NCBI GenBank assembly: GCA_902541285.1
Contig: CACBQD010000013.1
Location: 1 to 48,021, forward strand
Origin: an uncultured Pelagibacteraceae bacterium
Lineage (GTDB): Bacteria; Pseudomonadota; Alphaproteobacteria; Pelagibacterales; Pelagibacteraceae
DNA: 48,021 nucleotides
Direction: 5' to 3'
The position numbers and the translations under genes are program-made. Position 1 is the stretch's first letter. Every line of letters begins with the position of its first letter. Below the pieces are notes generated by a model. That model saw only the letters and a list, made by a program, of their open reading frames with translations, did not search any database and had not been told where the DNA came from. Of the stretch, positions 8,765 to 17,561 are shown piece by piece.

Positions 8765-9748
8765 TTAAGAAAATTTTGTTATCAAGGATTTTAAATGTTT
8801 ATCTGTGACGCCACAACAACCCCCAATAATTTTTACCTGATCGTCTATTAGCTCGGAACACTTATCAACAAATTCAATTTCATTTTCAGTTATTAATGCC
8901 TGCATAGTACTAGTGTCAAATTTATGGATCTCTGGATAGAACATAATTGGCCCATTCCAATTTGATTTTAAAACTTTCATTCCCTCTTTTGTATCAATAA
9001 ACCAACTATGCATTATTCCATAAACATCTCCACCAATAGATTTGAGTGAATTAATTATTTCAGCAAAATTTATAATTTTATCTTCAGGAAGGAATTTTGG
9101 TTCATCAGGATATTTTAAAGGGTCATATATAATTGATCTCTCTTTTTCAGCTCTAAAATTTCTACCTACTACGGTTTCATCAAACTTGCTTATGCAGCAA
9201 CTTAATCCAACCCAGACAGGTAAACCTGTTTCTAAAGCAGCATTTAACAAAATTTTAGCGTGATCAATATCTAAAAGCATTTCAAGAATAAGCACTTCGA
9301 CTCCCTCTTCTTTTAATACTTTAGCTTGTTCTTTATAATTTTTTTCTTCTTTTGCAAATGATGGTACAAATTTTGTGTCAGGTCTAAATTCATTTTCAGC
9401 TAAAGCTAAATATGTTGACATGCTCCCAGCAATTTTAATTTTTTTTCCAGAATTTTTGACTGCTTGTCTTGCTAACTTAACTGTATCAATGTTAATTTTT
9501 ATAGTCTGATCTCCTAAATTTGAAGGCTCAAGACAATGCCTTGCAGTTCCAAAAGTATTGGTTGTTATCATATCACATCCGGCGTTTATATGACTTTCGT
9601 GTACTTTGATTACTATTTCTGGTGAGAAAACATTTGCTAAACCAGAAAAAGCTGGTCCCATAGTTCCGCCAAGTCTCTGAATTTCTGAGCCTGTTCCACC
9701 ATCTAAGAAGACTTTTTTTTTTGATTTCAATAATTCATTAATATCCAT
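8765..9748 (-). CDS. Homocysteine S-methyltransferase family protein (second copy)
   Basis: 327-residue paralogue of the gene at 6210-7124. VFLDGGTGSEIQRLGG opens the barrel, CDMITTNTFGTARHC follows, and the zinc cysteines are in GLSCCIS and at about 311-312 in GGCCGVT. It is longer than its paralogue, with an extra segment around FRAEKERSIIYDPLKYPDEP. Its ATG overlaps the stop of the upstream EamA transporter (TAATG), which ties it to the alcohol dehydrogenase/amidase operon. Different partners and sequence suggest a different methyl donor from the first copy, but this cannot be named. Confidence 0.8.
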   Translation of the reverse strand: MDINELLKSKKKVFLDGGTGSEIQRLGGTMGPAFSGLANVFSPEIVIKVHESHINAGCDMITTNTFGTARHCLEPSNLGDQTIKINIDTVKLARQAVKNSGKKIKIAGSMSTYLALAENEFRPDTKFVPSFAKEEKNYKEQAKVLKEEGVEVLILEMLLDIDHAKILLNAALETGLPVWVGLSCCISKFDETVVGRNFRAEKERSIIYDPLKYPDEPKFLPEDKIINFAEIINSLKSIGGDVYGIMHSWFIDTKEGMKVLKSNWNGPIMFYPEIHKFDTSTMQALITENEIEFVDKCSELIDDQVKIIGGCCGVTDKHLKSLITKFS

Positions 9749-10650
9749 TATGCTAATTTCTTCTCTGACTTTGGAACATATACAACTTCAATTACACCAC
9801 CAAGAATTATCAGAATACTTCCCAGGGTTTCTCTCCAACCAAAAGGTTCATTTGTTAAAATACTAGCACTAATAACACCAACAATTATTTCAGCTAAAAA
9901 TAAAATAGATGATAAGCCTGCTCCTAATTTACTTGGAGCCCAAAAGATTATTACCCCTGTAGGAATAAAATAAAATATCGAAATAAGTAATAAAAAAGTG
10001 GACATTGACATGATAACCTCCACTGATGGAACTGGTCCTAAATAATCTACTAAGAATAACCCAATAGGTATACTGGCTAAACCTCCATAAAAAAAGAATG
10101 TGAATATAATTGGAAAGACGCCATCAGTTTTAATTATTTCCATTCTAATTAAACCAGCACCAAATAGTGCACCTCCAGCAAGGGCCAACCAATCCCCTGC
10201 ATTTTGAGGTAACGGAATTATATTCTCTTGACTGAATACAATCCATAAACCTCCTAATGCTAAACCTAATGTGATTACCCTCTTCCAACCAAATTTCTTT
10301 TTTAAAAATATAATTTCAAATATTGTTGTCCAAACAGGTATCATGTAAAACATGATTAATGCTTTAACTACATCAGTAAGAAGAAAGCTAAGAGCATAAC
10401 AAACAAATCCACTTCCAACAAAAAAACCAGTGAGAGGAAACTCCAATCCAATAGACTTTCCTTTTATAACTCTCCAAATTGCGACTGGTGATAATATTAA
10501 TATTCCAACTGCCATTTGGGATATTGTTCCCCAGCCACCAGTCAAACCTCCATCTTCTAGTATTCTTTGAGGTAACCAATAAATTCCCCATGAACCAGCG
10601 GCAATAGCTAATGCAAATGAAATTTTAAAATGATGAGGGTGTCTGGTCAT
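9748..10650 (-). CDS. EamA/DMT-superfamily transporter
   Basis: Inner-membrane metabolite transporter of 300 residues, with about ten hydrophobic segments in two EamA repeats; the second starts near GLIRMEIIKTDG. The ATLGSILIILGGVIEV-like end, here TLGSILIILGGVIEVVYVP, is typical of the last helix. Two nucleotides separate its start from the amidase stop, and its own stop overlaps the next start. It may move the substrate or product of the amidase/alcohol dehydrogenase pair. Two other EamA genes, at 13305 and 27952, are only distant relatives. Confidence 0.8.
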   Translation of the reverse strand: MTRHPHHFKISFALAIAAGSWGIYWLPQRILEDGGLTGGWGTISQMAVGILILSPVAIWRVIKGKSIGLEFPLTGFFVGSGFVCYALSFLLTDVVKALIMFYMIPVWTTIFEIIFLKKKFGWKRVITLGLALGGLWIVFSQENIIPLPQNAGDWLALAGGALFGAGLIRMEIIKTDGVFPIIFTFFFYGGLASIPIGLFLVDYLGPVPSVEVIMSMSTFLLLISIFYFIPTGVIIFWAPSKLGAGLSSILFLAEIIVGVISASILTNEPFGWRETLGSILIILGGVIEVVYVPKSEKKLA

Positions 10651-10652
10651 TA

Positions 10653-12065
10653 TTATTGCATTAATTTTGGTTTAAATTTTGAAAAGTTAAATATTTCTTC
10701 ATAAGAATTGGCGAAGTTAATTACTTTATTATCTTCTTTTACATTTGCTATAATCTGCATTCCCATTGGTAGCCCTTTATTATTAAAACCTACTGGAATA
10801 GATATAGTTGGCAAACCAAGCAAGCTTGATAATGTATAGACTTCCATATATCTATGATAAGTGTCAATTTTATTATTATTGATAAATTCAGGATTATTTA
10901 GGTTCTTTTCAAACGGAAATAATTGAGCCGAAGGTAATGCTAAAAAATCATAATGTTTAAATAGGTTTTGAATTTTATCCATATATTTATTTCTAATTTC
11001 TATTGCTTTTAAAACATCGTTTGTTTTGATGCTTTTCCCTTTTTCATATTCCCAATATGCTTGAGAAGGTAATTCATTTAAATTTTTTAAATTATATAAC
11101 AAAAAGTTTTCATACAAAATTTTGGCTCTTAATGTTGTCCAAGAATACCATAATTCTCCTGAGTTAATTTCAGTTTTTAAATTTTCAACACTTAAATTAT
11201 TTGACTGTAATTTTTTTAAAATATTTTCACATAAGTCTACAATTCCATCTTCATACTCATATTGTTCGTTTAGATCAATGCACCATCCAATTTTTAAATC
11301 TGAAAGTTTTTTATTATTTATATCTTTAAGATCGAAAGATAATTTATCCTTTACATTCTTCCCTTTTATATAGTTAAATAAAAATTCCATGTCATTGGGA
11401 GTCCTGGCAAAACATCCAGTTGTAGATAATAAAGGAAAATCTTTTAAATTTTTAATTTCAAATCTATCTTCTGCAATCGCACCAGGTGTTGGTCTTAATC
11501 CATAAATATTTGCAAATGCTGCTGGGTTTCTACAAGATCCCATCATATCTGTACCATCTGCAAATGGAATTAAATTTGCCGCAACAGCTGCTGCTGCACC
11601 ACCAGAAGACCCTCCCGCTGACTTACTATAATCATAAACATTGGAGGTGGCTCCATAAACTCTGTTAGTAGTATGACAACCAACAGCAAATTCAGAGAGA
11701 TTTGTTTTACCAATTAAAATTGCGTTTTTTTTATAATTATCTACTAATAAAGAGTTCTGTTTCGGGATATTTTTTAATAACTCTTTATATCCATAACAAG
11801 TTACCTCATTTTTAATATCAAATAATTCTTTAACAGCAATTGGAAGACCATAAATATCACTTTTATCATTATCACTATTAAAATTTTCATCTTTTAATTT
11901 TGCTTCTTCAGTAATTTTTGTTTCATCTATATGTGAAATAATAGCATTTAATTTTGGATTGAATTTTTTTATTCTATCTAAATAGAAATTTAGTGCCTCT
12001 ACTATTTTAATTTCTCTTTTTTTTATTTTTGAAATTATTTGATGGACAGAAAAATTCTCAAGCAC
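10653..12065 (-). CDS. Amidase (amidase-signature family)
   Basis: Hydrolyses an amide in the cytoplasm. 470 residues, starting at GTG. The Ser-cisSer-Lys triad is visible: the lysine in GLPIAVKELFDI near residue 87, then AGGSSGGAAAAVA with the cis-serine, and the nucleophile expected just after, in the region FADGTDMMGSCRNPAA, where the usual GSDTGGS motif reads GTDMMGS. This altered loop is a point of difference from GatA. No gatB or gatC is adjacent. The gene lies 10 nt after the iron-dependent alcohol dehydrogenase and 2 nt before the transporter, suggesting a catabolic amidase with an unknown amide substrate. Confidence 0.8.
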   Translation of the reverse strand: MLENFSVHQIISKIKKREIKIVEALNFYLDRIKKFNPKLNAIISHIDETKITEEAKLKDENFNSDNDKSDIYGLPIAVKELFDIKNEVTCYGYKELLKNIPKQNSLLVDNYKKNAILIGKTNLSEFAVGCHTTNRVYGATSNVYDYSKSAGGSSGGAAAAVAANLIPFADGTDMMGSCRNPAAFANIYGLRPTPGAIAEDRFEIKNLKDFPLLSTTGCFARTPNDMEFLFNYIKGKNVKDKLSFDLKDINNKKLSDLKIGWCIDLNEQYEYEDGIVDLCENILKKLQSNNLSVENLKTEINSGELWYSWTTLRAKILYENFLLYNLKNLNELPSQAYWEYEKGKSIKTNDVLKAIEIRNKYMDKIQNLFKHYDFLALPSAQLFPFEKNLNNPEFINNNKIDTYHRYMEVYTLSSLLGLPTISIPVGFNNKGLPMGMQIIANVKEDNKVINFANSYEEIFNFSKFKPKLMQ

Positions 12066-12075
12066 TTAATTAAAC

Positions 12076-13266
12076 CTATCTTGCTTGTCTAATACTCTCT
12101 AAAACTAAAGACTTGACCTCATCTAATGAAGCCTTTTTAGGATTTTGTCCATAAGCTTGGTCTAACATTGATTTCTTTGCTATTCTCTCTTGGCAATCTT
12201 CTGGTACTCCTAATTCATTTAATCCTTTAGGGATTTTTAATCTATCTAGAATTATATTTAAGTTGTCTTGAAAACTTTCAATTGAATGGTTTTCAAATTG
12301 CATAGCCTCTGACATTCTTTTTACTTTTTCTTCTAATCCAGGTAAATTATATTTCATGACTGCAGGAAGTATAATTGCATTAGTCAATCCATGATGAGTA
12401 TTATATTCAGCACCAACCATGTGCGAAATTGCATGAACTAAACCTAGGCCTTTTAAGAAAGCTATTCCACCCAAATAAGATCCAATAATCATTCCTCCTC
12501 TCGCTAAAAGATTATCAGGTTCTTCGACAGCTGCATAAAGTGATTTTGAAATTAAATTTAAACTTTCTAATGCAGAACCATCACAAAGTGGATGAAACAT
12601 AGGAACACTATAACCTTCAATTGCATGTATCATTGCATCTATACCGGTCCAAGCAGTAAGATTTGCTGGTAATTTTAAAGTTAGCTCTGGATCTACTAAA
12701 GCTAAACATGGTCGGGCATCTGGATGCCATAAACAAAATTTCATTCCTTTTTCAAGATGAGTGACCATGGCAGTAACTTCTGTTTCAGCACCTGTTCCTG
12801 CTGTAGTTGGAATAGTAATTATTTTTGGAAAAGGATTTTCCATAGTTAGTTTTGGCGGCTCTTTTTCAAATTCAAAATCCCATAAAGGCACACCGCTATC
12901 AACTGTAAGAGAAATTGCTTTTCCTCCATCCATTGCACTTCCACCGCCTATTGCAATTATTGCATCATGATTACCTTCACGAAATTTTTTACATCCAGAG
13001 TCTATTTCATCATCTCTAGGATTTGGCGATATATTTGAGTAAATATCTGATTTGATTTTTGAATCATTAAGTAAATTTTGTAAATCACTTATAAATGGTA
13101 AATTTACACTACCACTATCAGTAACGATTAATGCATTATTTATTTTAAAATTTTTACAAAACTTTCCAATTTCTTTAAATCTTCCAGGTCCATAAGCTGT
13201 AAAAGTTGGGAATGTCCAATCCTGATTATTTAATAAAAATTCTTCATTAAGCTTAAAATTTTGCAT
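12076..13266 (-). CDS. Iron-containing alcohol dehydrogenase
   Basis: NAD(P)-dependent, Fe(II)-type alcohol dehydrogenase (family III), 396 residues. The nucleotide site is AIIAIGGGSAMDGGKAI near residue 105, with IPTTAGTGAETEVTAM following near 150. Metal ligands are in TGIDAMIHAIEGY and in LVHAISHMVGAEYNTHHG. It is the first gene of a four-gene minus-strand operon with amidase, EamA transporter and homocysteine methyltransferase. It starts 38 nt from the divergent EamA gene at 13305, so both may share one regulatory region. The alcohol or aldehyde substrate is unknown. Confidence 0.87.
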   Translation of the reverse strand: MQNFKLNEEFLLNNQDWTFPTFTAYGPGRFKEIGKFCKNFKINNALIVTDSGSVNLPFISDLQNLLNDSKIKSDIYSNISPNPRDDEIDSGCKKFREGNHDAIIAIGGGSAMDGGKAISLTVDSGVPLWDFEFEKEPPKLTMENPFPKIITIPTTAGTGAETEVTAMVTHLEKGMKFCLWHPDARPCLALVDPELTLKLPANLTAWTGIDAMIHAIEGYSVPMFHPLCDGSALESLNLISKSLYAAVEEPDNLLARGGMIIGSYLGGIAFLKGLGLVHAISHMVGAEYNTHHGLTNAIILPAVMKYNLPGLEEKVKRMSEAMQFENHSIESFQDNLNIILDRLKIPKGLNELGVPEDCQERIAKKSMLDQAYGQNPKKASLDEVKSLVLESIRQAR

Positions 13267-13304
13267 AATATTTTAAAAACTTATACTAATTTCAATATTA
13301 TTAA

Positions 13305-14237
13305 ATGAAAATTTCATCTGAAAAAACAGATCTAAAAAAAACATATTTAGCAATTGCTACAATGCTCTTAGCAATTTTGTGTATAGATCTTTACATGGTT
13401 ATTATTAAATTTTTAGGTGATGAATACTCAATAATTCAATTAACTTTATTTAGAAATGTAGCAGCAATTATACCTTTGTTATTATTGATCTTATTCACAA
13501 ATGAATTTTCAACAATATTTAAAAACTTAGGAAATAAGTTTTTGATATTGAGTTGCTTGAGAGGAATATGTTTTCTTTCTATGAATGTATTCATTTTTAT
13601 CTCAGTAGTAAATCTGGAATTTGCAACTGCTATGACGTTAACCTTCTCATCGCCTTTCTTCATAGTAATACTATCAATAATTTTATTGAGTGAAAAAATT
13701 GGTATTTATAGATGGTCAGCAGTTATAATTGGTTTTGTTGGTGTAGTTATGATAATGAAGCCAACAAGTGAAATTTTTAGTTTGTACTCAATTTTTCCAA
13801 TTTTAACCGCTATAGCATGGGCTTTCACTGTCATAATTTTAAAATTCATTCAAGGTAATCATTCAACTGCAAAAATTCAGTTATACACATTAATATTTAA
13901 TGTCATTGGTGGTTTACTTTTATTTTTTGTAACTACAGGACATGTTGAAATTGAAAATTTTAAAGATTTTATTTTGATGACAATGACTGGAGTTTTGGGT
14001 GGTACAGCAGCAATATTGTTTATTTATTCTTACCGTTTAATTTCAGCAAGTAAAATTGCTTCATTTGAGTATCTTGGTATACCGTCATCTTTTATTCTTG
14101 GTTGGATTTTCTTTAATGAAGCTCCATGGAGCCAACTATTTCCTGGAGTAATAGTAATTATTTTTGCTGGTATGATTATTATATGGAGAGATAATATTAA
14201 AAAGAAATCAATAGAAGGTAATAAGCAAATTTATTGA
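13305..14237 (+). CDS. EamA/DMT-superfamily transporter
   Basis: 310-residue inner-membrane protein with about ten hydrophobic helices in two EamA halves. SPFFIVILSIILLSEKIG and RWSAVIIGFVGVVMI in the first half, and FEYLGIPSSFILGWIFFNEAP in the second, are family hallmarks. A short charged tail ends KKKSIEGNKQIY. It is transcribed alone, divergently from the alcohol dehydrogenase operon. Its last 7 bases overlap the 3' end of the convergent ProV-like gene and no terminator is visible. It resembles the gene at 27952 more than the one at 9748. Substrate unknown. Confidence 0.8.
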   Translation: MKISSEKTDLKKTYLAIATMLLAILCIDLYMVIIKFLGDEYSIIQLTLFRNVAAIIPLLLLILFTNEFSTIFKNLGNKFLILSCLRGICFLSMNVFIFISVVNLEFATAMTLTFSSPFFIVILSIILLSEKIGIYRWSAVIIGFVGVVMIMKPTSEIFSLYSIFPILTAIAWAFTVIILKFIQGNHSTAKIQLYTLIFNVIGGLLLFFVTTGHVEIENFKDFILMTMTGVLGGTAAILFIYSYRLISASKIASFEYLGIPSSFILGWIFFNEAPWSQLFPGVIVIIFAGMIIIWRDNIKKKSIEGNKQIY

Positions 14238-15277
14238 TTTGATCTCATAGATTTCATTACTATTACTCTATCTATCTCACCTAATAGCTTTCCACTTTCA
14301 TTGCAAACTACTGGATAAGTTTTATCATTATCAATTAGCCTATCTATTAAATTTTCAATTTTAGAATTATCTAAAATATTATCTTTTCCATTCTCAAATA
14401 AATTTTTTGTTTCATTGCAGCACTCTGTTCTCATGACTTTACCTGCACTTAATACTTTATATTTAGGAACATCTTCGCAAAAATCTTTAACATATTGATC
14501 TTTTGGATTAGATACAATTTCTTCAGGTGTACCAACTTGAGAAACTTCTCCATCTTTCATGATTGCAATGTGGTCTCCCATTTTAATTGCCTCTAAAAAG
14601 TCGTGAGTTATAAATACCATAGTTTTTTGAAGCTTTTCTTGGATCTTTAAAAGCTCATCTTGCATTTCTCTTCTAATTAAAGGATCCAAGGCTGAAAAAG
14701 GTTCATCAAAAATTAATATTTCAGGATCCACAGCTAGCGCTCTTGCAAGTCCTACCCTTTGCTGCATACCTCCTGATAATTCTCTTGGATAATTATTATG
14801 CCAACCATCTAAACCAACCATTTTTAAAACTTCCATTGACTTTTCTGTTCTTATGTCTTTTTTTGTTCCCCTTACTTCTAATCCATAACCAATATTTTCG
14901 AGGACTGTTCTATGAGGAAATAAACCAAAATGTTGGAAAACCATGCTCATCTTATTTCTTCTCAATTCTAATAATTCACTTGCACTCATTTTTGTAACTT
15001 CAACATCATCCATTTTCACTATGCCAGATGTTGGTTCAATCAATCTCGAAATACATCTCACTAGTGTTGATTTTCCACTACCAGATAATCCCATTACTAC
15101 AAATGTTTCACCTTTTTGAATTGAAAAACTGACATCTTTTACAGCAACAACATGTCCTGTCTTTTCTTGAACTTCCTTAATACTTAAATTTTTATCAAGG
15201 TTTTTAATAATTCTTTTTTCGTCCGGTCCAAATAACTTCCATATATTTGTACAGGTGATTTTTTGTTCTACAGACAT
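14231..15277 (-). CDS. proV: Glycine betaine/proline-type ABC transporter ATP-binding protein (copy 1)
   Basis: ATPase of a quaternary-amine importer, 348 residues. The ProV/OpuAA N-terminal leader is present (WKLFGPDEKR near residue 13, then a helix before the ABC core). Walker A is GLSGSGKSTL, the signature LSGGMQQRVGLARAL and Walker B ILIFDEPFSAL. The C-terminal 90 residues hold a CBS-like segment, a region used for osmotic gating in OpuA. It is divergent from the double permease at 15355 with a 77-bp shared intergenic region. A second, similar ATPase lies at 19862. Confidence 0.88.
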   Translation of the reverse strand: MSVEQKITCTNIWKLFGPDEKRIIKNLDKNLSIKEVQEKTGHVVAVKDVSFSIQKGETFVVMGLSGSGKSTLVRCISRLIEPTSGIVKMDDVEVTKMSASELLELRRNKMSMVFQHFGLFPHRTVLENIGYGLEVRGTKKDIRTEKSMEVLKMVGLDGWHNNYPRELSGGMQQRVGLARALAVDPEILIFDEPFSALDPLIRREMQDELLKIQEKLQKTMVFITHDFLEAIKMGDHIAIMKDGEVSQVGTPEEIVSNPKDQYVKDFCEDVPKYKVLSAGKVMRTECCNETKNLFENGKDNILDNSKIENLIDRLIDNDKTYPVVCNESGKLLGEIDRVIVMKSMRSNQ

Positions 15278-15312
15278 TTTTAATAAATAATATTACTCCA
15301 AAAATAGACAAT

Positions 15313-15333
15313 ATTTTACTTTAAATGTAAAAT
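15313..15333. promoter_or_regulatory. Inverted repeat between divergent proV and proW
   Basis: ATTTTAC (15313-15319) and GTAAAAT (15327-15333) form a perfect 7-bp inverted repeat with a 7-nt spacer, in the 77-bp region between the divergent ATPase and permease genes. Its position suits an operator for a dimeric regulator. The A/T-rich background lowers the weight of this. Confidence 0.3.
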
Positions 15334-15354
15334 TATTTATTTTAATTTGCGAAC

Positions 15355-17475
15355 ATGGCTACTAGAACTGATTTAATAAATAAATCAAATCAATCGAAAA
15401 ACACAATAACTTATGTAATTATTGGAGTTGTTTTTTTGGTAGCACTCTGGCTATCTACTCAAAGTGAAGGGCCTTCAAAATTTCCTAAAGAAGTCACTGA
15501 TAAATTTACATTTACAGCTTGGGTGAACGATGGAGAAGATTATTTAAAAAAAAATTACAGATGGGTCACTAAAATTATAGCAAGCTATATAAAAGAAACT
15601 TACTATTTTTTAGAAGACTTTTTACTAGAGTCTCCTTGGATTTTAATAGCAGCAATAATTGTAATACCTTGCATAATTGCGGGTGGTTTGCGATTGGGAA
15701 TTTACTCTTCTTTTGTAGTTTATTTTTGGGGAGCTACAGGAATGTGGGAACCATCCTTACAAACAGTGGCATTAATGGGTCTGTCAGTTTTATTATGTGT
15801 ATTTTTTGGATTTATACTGGGTGTCTTGTGTTCACAAAGTAATAGATTTGAAAATTTCATGAAGCCAGTATTAGATACTATGCAAGTAATGCCAGCATTT
15901 GTATATTTGTTCCCAGCATTATTTTTTTTTGGGATAGGAGGCGCGCCAGCAATATTGGCTACCATGATATATGCAATGCCCCCAATAATAAGATTGACAA
16001 ACACTGGTATAAGACAAGTGCCAGCTCAAACTATTGAGTCTGCAACTTCCTTTGGTTCAAGTAAACTTCAATTGTTATTTAAAATTAAAATTCCATTATC
16101 TTTACCAAGTATAATGATGGGTATTAACCAAGTAATAATGATGGCATTGGCATTAGTGGTTCTTGCATGTTTTATAGGTGCCGAAGGTATTGGTGGCCAA
16201 GTTTGGCAAGCAATAAGAAGATTGGATGTTGGTTGGGCAATGGAAGGTGGGCTATGTATTTTATTTATGGCGATAATGTTTGATAGATTTAGTTTAGCGT
16301 TTAGTAAAGATGTAGAAAGACTTCCTTCAGATGTTCAAAGATTTTATTTACTTCCACAAAGTTGGGAAAAATATCAAATCGCAAAAATTTTAGAAATGCC
16401 GTTAAGTTTTGGAAATAAGATTTTAAAAATCATATGTCAAACAGTTACATCTGCTATAGCAATAGTATTTAGAGTTTTAGTTTCAATTTTTAATAAATCT
16501 ACAGCTGAAAACATCGGTGAATTTATTAGCAAAAGATATTATGTTATTCCTTATTTTTTAGTTTTATTTCTAATTGCATTTATAGATCATTACTTTTTAG
16601 AAATAGGAACATTTCCAAAAGAATGGAAATTATCAATAAGACAACCAATTACAAATGCAGTAGAAAGCCTGACTGTAAATCCAGGATTTATTTCTTTTGC
16701 AAAAAGTTTAAGAGCTTTTGTTTATTTAAATTTGTTAAGACCTTTAGATGTTTTTCTAACTCAAATACCTTGGTGGTATACATTAGCAGTATTTTCGGCT
16801 TTAGGTTATGTAACTGTTGGAATAAGATTTGCAATAATTACTGCAGTACTTCTTCTATTCATTGGTGCATGTGGAATATGGACACAATCAATGATAACTT
16901 TATCTTCAGTACTTGTGTCTGTAGTGCTGTGTTTTGTTATAGGAGTTCCTCTTGGAATAATTGCATCTTACAATGAAAGATTTAGAAATATTCAGAACGT
17001 AGTGTTGGATGCAATGCAAACACTTCCTTATTTCTGTTATTTAATTCCTGTTCTTATGTTTTTTGGTGGTGGAACAGTGTCAGCTGTTCTTGCAACTGTA
17101 ATATATTCAATTCCGCCAATTATTCGATTAACATCTCTAGGTTTAACACAGGTTTCTGGCACTTACTCTGAAGTATCGAGATCATTTGGTGGAACACTTA
17201 TTCAAACATTAAATAAAGTTAAGTTCCCGTTAGCTATTCCAAGTTTAGTTATTGGATTTAATCAGACTGTAATTATGGCTTTTGCAATGCAAATAGTTAC
17301 ACCACTTATTGGTGGTAAGGGTTTAGGTTTAGAAGTATTTAATGGTCTTGCGAGATCAGATACTGGAAGAGGATTAGCAGCTGGTATCGGAATTGTATTG
17401 TTAGCTATTATTATTGATAGAATTACACTTGCGTGGACTAAGAAACAAAGAGAAGCTTTAGGCTTAATAAGTTAA
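15355..17475 (+). CDS. proW: Glycine betaine/proline-type ABC permease, double-length ProW
   Basis: Inner-membrane permease of 706 residues, about twice the usual ProW/OpuAB length. It holds two full binding-protein-dependent permease domains in tandem: about residues 120-320 and 480-695. Each has its own contact loop for the ATPase (IRQVPAQTIESATSFG and LTQVSGTYSEVSRSFG), and each is followed by a FPL/IPLxxPS segment and a GGxGxGxxVxxA-type end. An N-terminal hydrophobic segment precedes a loop with YLKKNYRW. This fusion would give a pseudo-heterodimeric channel in one chain. Divergent from proV; the binding protein follows after 86 nt. Confidence 0.88.
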   Translation: MATRTDLINKSNQSKNTITYVIIGVVFLVALWLSTQSEGPSKFPKEVTDKFTFTAWVNDGEDYLKKNYRWVTKIIASYIKETYYFLEDFLLESPWILIAAIIVIPCIIAGGLRLGIYSSFVVYFWGATGMWEPSLQTVALMGLSVLLCVFFGFILGVLCSQSNRFENFMKPVLDTMQVMPAFVYLFPALFFFGIGGAPAILATMIYAMPPIIRLTNTGIRQVPAQTIESATSFGSSKLQLLFKIKIPLSLPSIMMGINQVIMMALALVVLACFIGAEGIGGQVWQAIRRLDVGWAMEGGLCILFMAIMFDRFSLAFSKDVERLPSDVQRFYLLPQSWEKYQIAKILEMPLSFGNKILKIICQTVTSAIAIVFRVLVSIFNKSTAENIGEFISKRYYVIPYFLVLFLIAFIDHYFLEIGTFPKEWKLSIRQPITNAVESLTVNPGFISFAKSLRAFVYLNLLRPLDVFLTQIPWWYTLAVFSALGYVTVGIRFAIITAVLLLFIGACGIWTQSMITLSSVLVSVVLCFVIGVPLGIIASYNERFRNIQNVVLDAMQTLPYFCYLIPVLMFFGGGTVSAVLATVIYSIPPIIRLTSLGLTQVSGTYSEVSRSFGGTLIQTLNKVKFPLAIPSLVIGFNQTVIMAFAMQIVTPLIGGKGLGLEVFNGLARSDTGRGLAAGIGIVLLAIIIDRITLAWTKKQREALGLIS

Positions 17476-17498
17476 GACAAATAGTACTATTTGCGTGG

Positions 17499-17536
17499 TT
17501 TACATACTTATACATTTTGATCTAAAATGTATTTTT
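17499..17536 (+). promoter_or_regulatory. Candidate promoter or attenuator hairpin before proX
   Basis: The 86-nt gap between proW and proX holds ATACATTTT (17510-17518) and AAAATGTAT (17524-17532), a 9-bp hairpin with a GATCT loop followed by a short T run, like a weak terminator. The same bases also contain TTTACA (17499) and, 18 nt on, TAAAAT (17523), a fair promoter. Either reading would let proX expression differ from that of the permease. A 16-bp palindrome, CAAATAGTACTATTTG, lies just before at 17478-17493. An AGAGGA ribosome site precedes the proX ATG. Confidence 0.4.
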
Positions 17537-17561
17537 AATTAATTAAAAAGAGAGGAAATAA

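Noticed and set aside
10653..12065. GatA subunit of the tRNA amidotransferase
   Set aside because: No gatB/gatC beside it, and the serine loop differs; operon partners are catabolic.
16623..16976. 117-residue plus-strand frame inside the permease gene
   Set aside because: Cysteine-rich shadow in another frame of a clear membrane protein; no family features.
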